A stretch of 64,000 nt of DNA from Cyanophora paradoxa (lineage: Eukaryota > Glaucocystophyceae > Cyanophorales > Cyanophoraceae). A program made the translations under genes and the position numbers. The stretch lies in contig QPMI01000582.1 of the NCBI GenBank assembly GCA_004431415.1, positions 100,362 through 164,361 on the forward strand, given 5' to 3'. Positions 11,168 to 21,034 of the stretch are shown here, one piece after another. The notes beneath the pieces are model-generated. The model was given only the letters and a program-made list of their open reading frames with translations, was not told where the DNA came from and did no database searches. Positions within the stretch are counted from its first letter, which is position 1. Each line of letters opens with the position of its first letter.

Positions 11168-13332
11168 ATGGCGGCGCGCTCGATCTCGCTGCTCGATTCG
11201 TGTAGAGGGTTGCTTTTGGGTTGCATGTGCGGCGACATTTTAGGCGCTGCGGTCGAGATGCTGCCGGCCGAACAGATCGCGTCCCGCTTCGGGAGGGTCA
11301 AGACCTTCCTGACGAATCCGGAGAGGCCGTTCGGTGCGCCGGGCTCCGCTTTTGCCGCATAAGCTGCGCTCGTCGCACCGAGCTAGCTGCCGCGGCCGTA
11401 GCCCGCGCCCCGTCTGCCGTGCTTCCCGCCAGCTGCAGCCGCGGCGCCGGCTGAGCGCGGCGGCCGCAGGGTGCTACACAGACGACACGCAGATGACACT
11501 CGCGCTGGCCTGGAGGTGCGGATACGCCCCCACGGGCCGCCGCCGGGCGGCCGCTGACGAGGGGCGGCGGGGGCGGGGGCAGCCTGGTGCAGTGCGGGGG
11601 CCTGGTGGACCCGGAGCACTGCGCGGCGGCCTACACGGAGTTCTACCAGGAGTGGCGGGGGTACGGCAAGGGCGCCAAGAAGGTCATGGAGGCTCTCAAG
11701 GCGCGCTCCGTGCCCCGCCCCCCACCCGCCGCCGGGCTCTGCTGAGGGCCGGCGCAGGCGGGGGCGAGCTACAAAGATACGGGGATTATGTTCATCCCGG
11801 AGGGCTCCCTCGCCAACGGCGGAGCCATGCGGTACCCCCCCCACTCCCACCCCCCCTCTCGCCGCTCCCGCTGAAAATTGCGCGGCAGGATCGGCCCCGT
11901 GGGCCTCGCCTTCCGTAACGCGCCCCACGCCGTCCTCTATCGCGCCGTCCACGTGCGCAGCCCCCTTCGAGTGCGGGGCACGTGGGCCGACGGGGGTACC
12001 GGGCAGGACGCGGTGATGTGCACGCACCGGCACGCGGAGGGGATCGACGGGGCGTTCGTTCAGGCGGCGGCCGTCGCGAGCCTCGCGCGACTCGCTCTCG
12101 CCGACGCCCCGGCCCCGGAGGGGGCGCGGCCCCGCGCCGGCGTTCCCCGCGACTGGGACGTCGAGCTCCGCGTCCGCTGCGAGACCAGGTGGGGTCGATC
12201 GACCCTGTACCCCCCGGGCCCCGGCTCCGTCCCGCCCTGAGACGGGTACAGCTTCGGGGAGACGGTGTGCTTGGCGGGGGACTGGTGCGGCTGGGGTACC
12301 GAGACGGCCCTTGAGCTGCAAACGTCCGACGAAGACTACCCCCTCTGGCGAACGCGCACCCCCGTCCCCATCGTCCCCGGCCGGAGCATCGAGTGCGGCC
12401 TCCCTGCGCCCGGCCCCGGGCGCCGGCGCCCGCCGCTCACGGGGGTACAGGTACAAGTACATCGTGAGGGGGGCGGCGGGGGGCGCCGCGCGGTGGGAGG
12501 CCTTCGAGGGGAACCGGCGGTACGCCCCCCCGGGGCGGCCACCGAAGCCGCGGGGCGGGGAGGACGGCGCCGACGAGGGGCCGATCGCCGTCGACGACGG
12601 CTGGTTCGGCGCCCGCGAGGAGGGCGCGTGCCCCCCTCCCTCCCCCGCCCCCCGTCCCGAGCAGCGCGCAGGGGGCACGGCCAAGGGGGACGTGGAGCCG
12701 TTCCGGCTGCTGGAGTCGCTGGGGGCGCTGGCGCGCACGGAGGCGTGCCGCGGGAAGCTCGCCGCTGCCCGCGCCGGCCTCGAGCGGCTCTACGGGCCCC
12801 CGGGGGGGCCCCCCCGCGCCGCCCCGCGCCTCTCCACCTCCGACCGCGCCGCCATCGAGCTCCAGGCCCGCTTTGCCTGCCCCCTGCCCAACACCCCCTC
12901 CCCCCTAAGCGGGGCGGGGCAGGTGGCGAAGGAGCTGATGGGGGAGTGCGGGCTGCGGGCGGCGGAGGGCGTGGCGGTGGCCCTCTGGGCGCTCTGCCTG
13001 CACTGGCGGCACCCCGTCGACTGCCTCGCCGCCGCCGTCGGCTACGGCGGCGACTGCGACACCACCGCCGCCATGGCCGGCCCGCCCCGCCCCCGCCCCC
13101 TCCCCACTCGGCCCCAGCTGAGCCCGGCGCAGGGGCCCTGCTGGGGACGGTGCACGGGGCGGGGTGGGTGCCGGGGGAGTGGCGGGAGCAGGCGGAGAAC
13201 ACGCGGTGGGGCCTGGACGACGTCGAGGGCCTCGCCCAGGAGCTCGCAGCCGCCCTCCCCTCCGGCGACCCCCGCCGCTCCCTCTCCTTCCGGCTGCCCC
13301 CGGGGCCCGCCCCCGAGGCCGAGATCTCCTAG
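11168..13332 (+). CDS. ADP-ribosylglycohydrolase with an internal CBM20 starch-binding module
   Basis: Eleven exons (11168-11333, 11470-11515, 11583-11700, 11758-11831, 11889-11952, 12007-12188, 12252-12392, 12451-12623, 12672-12865, 12923-13079, 13133-13332) join to exactly 1515 nt, 504 residues. ADP-ribosylglycohydrolases remove ADP-ribose from proteins or other substrates using two Mg ions. The N-terminal half has GLLLGCMCGDILGAAVE, YTDDTQM (metal binding), NGGAMRIGPVGLAFR and THRHAEGIDGAFVQAAAVAS. Residues about 204-292 are a CBM20-like module: FGETVCLAGDWCGWGTETAL, a Trp in YPLWRTR, and GRSIEYKYIV, followed by RWEAFEGNR. The hydrolase then resumes with a helical region and GYGGDCDTTAAMAGALLGTV, the second metal motif. 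So the CBM20 is inserted within the hydrolase fold. Introns 3, 8, 9 and 10 have GC donors. No signal peptide. The stop is 64 bp from that of the GH35 gene. Targeting to starch or another glucan is inferred from the CBM20. Confidence 0.86.
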
Positions 13333-13396
13333 CCCCGCTCCCCTCTCGGCCGCAGCGCTAGTCCGAGTGCCAGTCCCCAAGTGTGCCACAGACGCG

Positions 13397-16300
13397 TCAG
13401 GAGAGGGGGAAGAAGGCGGTGGCAAGGACGAAGGGGACGGGGGCGACGGGGGGCGCCTCGGCGGCGGGGCCGAGCTCGGGGGCGCGCCCCGAGACGGAGG
13501 CGGAGAGGGGCCCGAGGTGCGGGGCGGCGAGGTTGCCGCTGCGGGGGTCCACCTCGTAGGGCACGACGCGGAGGCGCAGGGCGCACTCGCGGGTGGCGAA
13601 GGCGGTGAGGGCGAGCTCGTTGGCGGCCCCGGGCGCCGCGAGGAGGCCCGGGGGCAGGAAGAAGGCCCGCTGCGGGCCCATGGAGCCGACGTAGCGGGCG
13701 AGCCAGGTGCCGTTGACGGCGGCGTTGACGACGGCGGGGGGCGCGCCGCCGGCGGCGTCGGTGACGAGGAGGGCGACGGGGAGGCCGGCCGGGGGCGAGG
13801 CGAAGGAGGAGGTCGCCCGCACGACGCCCGCCGCCGGCCGCAGGCGCAGCTCCCCCTCCGGCTCCGGCTCCGGCGCCTCGAACCAGGCCGCGTCGAAGCC
13901 GTCCGTGTTGTACGGCTCGTCGGGGGCCCCCGGGGCGGCCGGGCGCGCCGTGACGTCCACCCCCGCGATGCTCCAGCGGGCCTCCCGCACGGGGCTCGTG
14001 CGCGGGAGCACGTTCCGGGGGTCCCAGCTGCGGCGGGGGGCCTCTTCAGGGGGGGCGGGGGGCGGGGCGGGGCCGGGGGCACTTGTGGAAGAGGAAGGTG
14101 GCGGAGAGGAGGCCCCGCGGGTTGCGCACGTCGTTCAGGATCACAGGCTGCCGGCTCATCCCCCTGGCCCCCGCGCTTGAGGCGGAGAGAGGCAAGGCGG
14201 GGGAGGAAGGGGCGGGGCGCGGACACGCTGCCGACGACGATGAGGAGGGTCTGCGTGGGCCGCTCGGGGGCGAGGTGCGGGGCGAGGTCGTACACGTGCG
14301 ACCCGAGCCACGAGGGGTCTGCCCCGCCCCGCCCGTCAGGCGCGGGCGGGGGCGAGGGGGGCCGCTGGAGGGGGGCGCGCCGGGCCCGTTCTTGGCGCCC
14401 GGGTGGAAGAAGGAGGTGGAGTAGGTCTCGTGGGAGCCGACGAAGGCCCCGTTCATGTACACCGCGCAGTAGTGCCGCACGTTGAGCCGCAGCCGCAGGC
14501 CGGCGGAGGCGCCCGGCTGGAACTCGCAGCGGTAGAGCACGTGCCCCGAGGTGAAGCCGTGTTCCAGCGGGTCCTTGCCCGAGCGCAGGTGGATGGGGCG
14601 CCACGCGACGCGGCCCCAGTCGATCGCCCCCGCCGCGTACCGCCCCGGCTGCGGGGGCGCCGGCGGGGCCGCCACCTCCGCCCCCAGCTCGGCGACGCTC
14701 TCGGGGCCGGAAGGGGCGGGGGCGAAGGGGGGCGGGGCGGGGCCGGCGGGGCGGAGGAGGTGGACGCGCTGGCGGCCCCAGGTGGAGACGGAGAGCCCGA
14801 GGGGCGCCTCGGGCGCCGGGCGCTCGAAGCGGGCGTGGTAGGCGCCCCACGCGACCCCCGCGATCGCCCCCTGCGCGCACGCGGGGAGGTCGGGGGCGGG
14901 GGCGGGGAGAGGGGGCGGGGGGCGCGGGGGGGCGGACGGCCTCGTCGAAGTGGGCGGAGAGGGTGAGGGCGTCCTCCTCCCCGAGGCAGAGGACCATCAT
15001 CGAGGGCGCGGCGGGGCCCTTGCGCACCCGGGCGGCCCCCGGGGCGGCGAACGTGAGCACCGAGCAGCCGCCGCGGCGCTCGAGGGCGGCCCCCGCGCAG
15101 GCCCCCGGTTCGAGCTCGGCCTCCCCGACGAGCGCGAGGCCGCCAGGAGCGTGCTCGACGACCCAGAGCTCGCCGGCACCGAAGCGGCCGCGAAGGAGGA
15201 CGGGGAGGGTGGCGAGGGCGAGGGTGAGGTGCGTCGCCTCGGAGCGGATGTTGGCGGGGATGAGGAGGGAGCGAAGGAAGGGGAGGCGGAGGGGCAGGGC
15301 GGCCCCCGGCCAGCCGGCCGCCGCCACCTCGAGCTGCAGCGTCGAGCGCGAGCCGGAGAGGTTGCGGGCGAGCGTGAAGGCGGCCCCCGAGCGCTCGTCG
15401 GCCCGCGCGGGGCCGAGCGCGGCGGCGGCCTCGGGGTCGGTGCCGGGGACGGGGGCGACGGCGCCGGGGGCGGGGAGGCCGCGCTCGAGGGCCTCGGCCT
15501 CGAGGAGGAGCGGGGCGAAGGAGCGGGCAAAGAGGGCGGCGGTGCGGAGCTTCCGGTAGCGGCGCGTCACCAGCCCGTACTCCCGCACGCACGCGCTGTA
15601 GTCGTACGACGAGAAGGCGTCCGGGTCCCCCAGGCTCCCCGCGTTCGTCCCTGGCGCCCCAGCCGGGGAGGGAGGCGAGGGGTCAGAGGCGGGGGCGGGG
15701 GCGGGGAGGCGAGGGGCGCGCACCGCCGTAGAACATGTAGACGGAGAGGATGGAGAAGCCCTGCGCGAAGAGGCTGTGGAAGAGCAGCCGCTGGTACTCG
15801 TCTGCGCGGGAGCGGCTGAGAGGGGGGCGGGGGCGGAGGACGGGGCCAGGGGCGGGCACCGGTGAACCAGTCGTAGAAGAAGTCCCAGCCGCCGGCGCAG
15901 GTCCAGGGGCAGAACCAGCCGCCCTGGAGCTCGGGGATGAAGAGGGGCCCCGAGGCGCAGCCGGCCCCGAAGGCCCGGATGTCCCGCTCGAGCGTGTCGA
16001 CCGAGGGCGCGAAGCCGCGGAGCATCTTGTCGCAGCCGGCCCAGGAGCGGGGCGTGCCGGGGGCCGGGTGCAGGGGCGGCTCCAGCGCGAAGAGGTAGAG
16101 GTCGAAGCCGTACAGGTCCACCCCGTTCTCCGGCCCCGTCCCCGGGTTCCACGAGCCCCACGGCTGCACGAGGGAAGAAGGGGCGGGACTCAGGCTCCGA
16201 GCGAGGGGTGTGGGAGACGAGGGAGGGGGTACCTTGGCGTCGTTTGAGAAGACGGGCACCGTGCAGCCGGCGGCGCGGGCGTACCTGCAAATCCATGAGC

Positions 16301-17319
16301 GGGGGAAAAGTGGGGTAGAGGGGGGTACGCAGCGCACGCGGTGAGGAGGCGCATCTCCTCGGGGAGGCCCATGGTGAGGCCGAACTTGGACTGGATGAGC
16401 TCGTTCTCCACCTGCAGGCCGATGACGCCGTACCCGTTCGCGCCCTCCTTCCGCGTGATCTCGTGCCGCGCCAGGATCGGGATGATGGCGTCGAACCCTG
16501 CCGGCGGGGGGTTACTCGGCTGGGCCGCCGGGGGGCGGGGAAGGGGCGGCGCGGAGGCGGACACTCGCGGGAGCGGTCCATGAACTTCATGTCGAGGGAC
16601 TTGATGCCGGTGGCCCACATGTTGCGGATGCGCACGCCCCGCTCGGCGACGAGCCAGCCGGGGAAGCCGCCGGCCGACGTCTCCGCGCAGATGTACGGGC
16701 CTGGCGTGCCGGGCCGGGTCGGCGGCGGGCGGGGGGCCTGGCGAGGGCGGGCGGCGGGGGCCCACCGGGGGCGGCCATGACGTAGAGGCCGACCTCCTCG
16801 CAGGTGCGCAGGAGGAAGTCCACGTCGCGGTTGCCGCTGAAGATGTACGCGCCCCGCCGCGGCGAGTGGTAGCCCCAGTGGAAGTAGATCCGCACCGCGT
16901 TCAGGCCCGCCGCCTGCGCGAGCACGTCAGCGCCGCCGGCGCCGCGCGGGACGCAGGACGAGCAGGCGGCGCGGCGGGCGGCGCGCCTTGTAGTCCTCGA
17001 GGATCGGGCGCCAGCGGGAGCGGTCGGGCACGCGCCTGCCGGGCGGTCACATGGCGCGTACGTCCGAATTGCAGCAGCGGGCGACGCGTCGAGCAGCCAG
17101 CGGCCCACTCCGAGGTCCGCGCGGACGCCGGCAGAGGCGCGGCCGGCCCCAGCGACGCCGTTACGCGCGGAAAGCGGGAACGGACGAGACGCACCAGTAA
17201 TGGAATTCGCCGGAGAGGATCAGGACGCGCTTGCCGCGGATGAGCAGCGACTTCTTGTCCCAGTCCAGGATGCGGCCGTACTTTTGGCGATCATAGTTGA
17301 CCGGCGCCTCCGTCGCCAT
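13397..17319 (-). CDS. Glycoside hydrolase family 35 beta-galactosidase
   Basis: Multi-exon gene from ATG 17319 to a stop at 13397. GH35 enzymes cleave terminal beta-galactosides with retention. The N-terminal barrel shows GKRVLILSGEFHYW, GLNAVRIYFHWGYHSPRRGA and YIFSGNRDVDFLLRTCEEVG; the acid/base glutamate is in VIGLQVENEL (family QVENEYG), and the nucleophile glutamate is in PLFIPELQGGWFCPW. YMFYGGTNAGSLGDP and SSYDYSACVREYG match the conserved GGTNFG and SYDYDAPL-EYG regions. Several beta-rich domains follow, including a galactose-binding-like jelly roll (CAVYMNGAFVGSHETYSTS) and a C-terminal beta domain (VVNAAVNGTWLARYVGS). The start MATEAPVNYD is not signal-peptide-like, so the enzyme may be intracellular or its leader exon is missed. 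Divergent from the PH-like gene (206 bp) and convergent with the ADPRH-CBM20 gene. Confidence 0.88.
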
Positions 17320-17525
17320 CGCAGCTCGCGGAGTCGTCGCCGGGCCGAGTTGGCGGCGGCTTGGTCGGCTTGACTTGCGTATCCCCCCGAAGTCCCCCGG
17401 CCCCGGCCACCAGCACCAGCCCACGTCTCCGGGCCACGTACGGCATCAAAAAGCGCCGCACAAGGTGAACGGAAGTTGCACAAGGCCGCTGCAGTCGCGC
17501 GGCGACTAACCGACGCCTGAACCAG
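17320..17525. promoter_or_regulatory. Divergent promoter region, GH35 / PH-like genes
   Basis: 206 bp between two divergently oriented start codons. No TATA box is evident. The sequence GGCCCCGGCCACCAGCACCAG lies centrally and CAAGG words flank it; no known operator could be assigned. Confidence 0.4.
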
Positions 17526-18343
17526 ATGCCCCAAATCGTCGTCACGAAGGAGGAGCTGCGCGTGAAGCTCTCGTACAAGGAGCGAATGTGGGCCGCACTG
17601 ACGGCGAGCACCATCATTGTTCCCCTGAAGCTCGTGGAGGGCGTGCGAGTCCACCGTGCGCCCGCTCCGAGGCTCCTTCCGCGGCCGTCCGCCGGCGTCA
17701 CCACTTGCGCGGCTCACTCCGCACGCGCAGCCCAAGAGGCCGTCGACGCCATGCAGAGCATCCCGCAGGGCGTCCAGGTCCGCCGCGCCGCCTCCGCGCG
17801 CTATATGCATGCCGCAGTGCGCCGCTGCGCCCCTGTCGGCGTCTGCGCCCGATCCTCGCGCCACAATCCCCGCGCGCGGTTGCTTCGCGCCGCGGCCTCC
17901 ATCGCCTCAGCGCTGTCTGCGATCCAACCGCGCGACGCGCGCCGCCGCAGCTCGGAGTCGCCCTCCCGTCCAAGTACGTCATCGCGTCCTTCTACCACCC
18001 GAGTGCGCCGCTCCGGGCCCGCCTGCCCCGCGCGCCCCGCCGCGCGCCGCGCGCCGCGCCGCCCACCCGCCGACCCGTCCCGCTCGCCGCAGTCGCGGGG
18101 ACGCCGCCCGAGTTCTACTGCGTGGCGCGGGAGCCTGCCCGCTGCCTCGCCCTCGACATGGCCCCCCGCGCCCCCTACTCCAAGCTCATCCTCCAGGCCC
18201 GCCCCCGCCCCCGCCGCGACGCGCTCGGAGCCGGCTCCCGCCTCTGAGGGCCGCGGGCCCGGCAGGTGGACGAGGGGGCGGACGTGGAGGCCATCCGCAA
18301 GAGCATCGAGGTCGCCCTGCGCCGCACCAAGTCCGGCTTCTAG
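17526..18343 (+). CDS. Small single-domain PH-like protein
   Basis: Five exons give about 130 residues. The first exon begins MPQIVVTKEELRVKLSYKER and ends near LKLVEG; later exons contain EAVDAMQSIPQGVQ, LGVALPSKYVIASFYHP, GTPPEFYCVAREPARCLALD, PYSKLILQ and VDEGADVEAIRKSIEVALRR, ending KSGF with TAG at 18341. The order of a basic segment followed by VPL-x-x-VE, a Tyr/Phe-Cys-Val-x-R strand, an acidic hydrophobic strand and a final helix resembles the small bacterial-type PH-like domain proteins common in Actinobacteria. That assignment rests on pattern only. The last intron is GC-AG (CAG|GCCCGCC...GGCAG|GTGGAC) and the first probably is too. Function unknown. Confidence 0.6.
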
Positions 18344-18464
18344 CTCCACTCCGCCCCACCCGGGGCCCAGGCCCAGCCGCGGCCCGCCCCGCGCCCCCTT
18401 GAGCGCAAAAGGAGTTCTCTGCTGAATGGGATGCGAAGCGAGAGGAAGGCTGCGCTGGGCTGCG

Positions 18465-20540
18465 CTACGAGCGCATGATCTTTGAGGGGGGGCCCTGGTC
18501 GGAGTAGAGCTTCTGGGCGGCGGCCTGGGCGGCGCGGGCCTGGCCCGAGGCCGAGCCCGTGGAGCCGCCCGAGGAGCGCGGGCGCTGCACGGCGAGGATG
18601 GACTGCCCGTGCAGCTCCGAGAGGGCTCCCGGCACGCCCTGCAGCAGCTGGCCCGTCGCCGCTGCCGCCGCCGCCCCCGACGCGCCCCCCTGGCCCCCCT
18701 GCGAGGGGCCGGCCGCCGGCGCGGGGCCGGTGGCCGGCGCGGTGGCAGCTGGCTGGGAGGAGGCGGTGGCGGGGGCGGCGGCGGGGTTCGGCTGCTGCAT
18801 GGGCTGCCCCAGCGGCAGGCCGTCCTGCGCGTGGCCCTCAGCGGGGGCGCCGAGGGCGAGGGCGGGGGGCGCACGGGGTTGGCGTGGCCGGGCTCGGTCG
18901 CCTTGAGGGAGCGGCGGGGGTACTGGATCGAGGGGCGCCCGACGGCCGAGGGGTCCGCGAAGGCGCTGCGGGGCGTCGCGCTCAGCACCCCCGGGAGGGG
19001 AAAGGGGTGGAGGGATGGGCGGACTTCATGGAGGGGAGGGGGTCGTTGTCGAAGTAGGAGTGGGCGAGGGCCTGGGCGGCGGTGATGCGCCGGGCCGGGT
19101 CGTACTCGAGCATGCGGGAGAGCAGGTCGTAGGCGTTGCTCTTCTTGTTCAGCCCGGGGATGTTCTCCGAGAGGCGCGGGGGGTACACCGGCCACGACTT
19201 GACGGCCTTCCAGTGATCGAGGTCGGCGATGCCGGGCCAGCGCTTGACGTCGGGCGTGCCGAGCACCTTGAAGATCTTCTCGAGCTGGTCCGACTGCAGC
19301 GGGTTGCGCACGTCCTTGTTCTCCACCCCGCGGAAGAGGGGCGCCGTCGTGATGAGCTCGGCGAAGATGCAGCCGACGGCCCACATGTCGACGGCCTTGG
19401 TGTAGTGCTTGGCCCCCAGCAGGAGCTCGGGGGAGCGGTACCAGATCGTCACCACGACGCCGTCCCCCGCCAGCGACCGCAGCGGCGACTGGAAGATCCG
19501 CGCCAGCCCGAAGTCCGCTGCCCCCGAGCGCCCCTCAGCCCGGCGCGCCGGCGGCGGAGGGGCCGCGGGCGCCTGCGCGCACCGATCTTGACCATGCCCT
19601 GCTCCTTCCCGTCGCCCATCACGAGGATGTTGCTGCGCGCGGGGGCGAGTCGGCGGGGGCGACGTCGAGAGCTGAAGGGGGCGGGGCGGGGAGAGGTGAG
19701 GGGCGGGGGGCGGGGCCCCACCTGGGCTTGAGGTCGCGGTGGATGACCCAGTTGGCGTGGAGGTAGTTGATGCCGTTGAGGATCTGCCAGAGCAGCGACT
19801 TGATCGTGAACTCGCTCGGCCGCTCCCGGTTCAGCGACTCCCGGTGGTGCTTGATCAGCTCCTGCCCCCGGGGGCCCCCCGCCCCGTCCCCTCACACCCG
19901 CCCCCAGCGACCCCGGCGCGCTCCCCGGCGGGCGCGCACGAAGAGGTCGTGCTCGGCGTAGTCGAACACGAGGTACAGGGAGCTGTTGTCCGGGTCCAGG
20001 AGGACGTCCTGCCGGCCCCGTGGGCCCCGGCCCTGCCGGCAGCTCCCGGGCGGGCCGGCGGGCGGGGCGGCGCGGACCTGCAGGCACACGATGTTGTCGT
20101 GCTTGAGCTCTCGTAGCAGCTGCGCGAGGAGCATGCCGCCGCGTCGGATGCGGGGCGCAGCGCGGGGTGCGGGGCGCGGGGCAGGGCGCACCGAGACTTC
20201 CCGAATGGCGGTCAGCGAGATGCCCTCGCCCTCCTTCCCCGACTTGATCTTCTTGACGGCCACTTCATTCCGCGGGTTAACCTTCTCCTGCGCACGCCCG
20301 CCTAAGCTTCGCAGCGTCCGCGCACTCGCGCTGGGGCTGCGCGCCTTCGCTTTGAACACGACGCCGTACGTCCCTGCGCAGCGGCCGCGTCGTGAGATTC
20401 CCGTCGCTCGCACGCGGACGCCGAGGAAACGGATCAGCGCTCACCCTCGCCGACCTGCGTGGGCGCGGGCGGGGTCAGGCGAGCGACGAAAGCGAGGGAG
20501 CGCGGCTAACCTTGCCAGGAAACACGAAATCAAACTGCAT
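18465..20540 (-). CDS. CDK8: Cyclin-dependent kinase CDK8/CDKE (Mediator kinase module)
   Basis: Serine/threonine kinase of the Mediator kinase module, which phosphorylates RNA polymerase II and transcription factors in the nucleus. Exon 1 is 20511-20540 ([10 protein letters not shown]), exon 2 is a 10-nt microexon (20445-20454) that supplies the glycine loop, giving [13 protein letters not shown] with exon 3 (20345-20373). Exon 4 (20192-20287) carries VAVKKIKS, the catalytic lysine, and [11 protein letters not shown], typical of plant CDKE. HRDLKPSNILVM and [12 protein letters not shown] follow, then [40 protein letters not shown] and [20 protein letters not shown], all strongly CDK8-like. 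The C-terminal tail is Ala/Pro/Gln-rich, ending at 18465. Intron 3 (20288-20344) is GC-AG. Convergent with the PH-like gene (121 bp) and divergent from the metallophosphoesterase gene. Confidence 0.92.
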
Positions 20541-21034
20541 TCGTGCGGCAGTCAGTACCTCGAAAGTTCAATAGCTATGCTAAAGCGCAAAGAACCCAGG
20601 CCGCGCAGCGCACCTTGGTCTCGACCTGCGCGTGAGAAGTGACCGAGTGAGGCCGGGCCGGCTCGGCAGCGGGAGCCGTGCGGGAGGGAGCGCACCCGGG
20701 GCCTTCGCTTGTTCTTCTCTTCTCGCACGGTCTTGTCCATCCCGGCTGCTCGGGCTCCGATCCTCGCCTACCGCATCGCCACCAGCGCCGGCGTTGCTCC
20801 AACCGTGCCGGAAGGTCGCTCTCCGTCTGCTGAACGCTGTATCACCGGTAAAGGGCGTGCTGGAGGTTGGCTGGCAGAAGGTCGGCTTCTCAGACAAGTG
20901 GTCGACTCCGGGCGGAGAGATTATCGCGTTCACGGCCGTGGGCGCGGGCGCACGCGCTCGTGGAAGCGCGATCGAGAGGAGATGAGGATAGCAATAGCTG
21001 TACGTAGAAGCTCGAGATAGCAGGCTTCACGAGC
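20541..21034. other. Divergent intergenic region, CDK8 / Cdc1-like genes
   Basis: About 490 bp between divergent genes. Short open frames exist on both strands but none has domain similarity. I see no RNA gene and no defensible promoter motif. Confidence 0.4.

Noticed and set aside
13042-16635. 1197-codon minus-strand frame as a single protein
   Set aside because: It reads through introns and switches between sense pieces of the GH35 gene and shadow; the GH35 motifs require splicing between frames.
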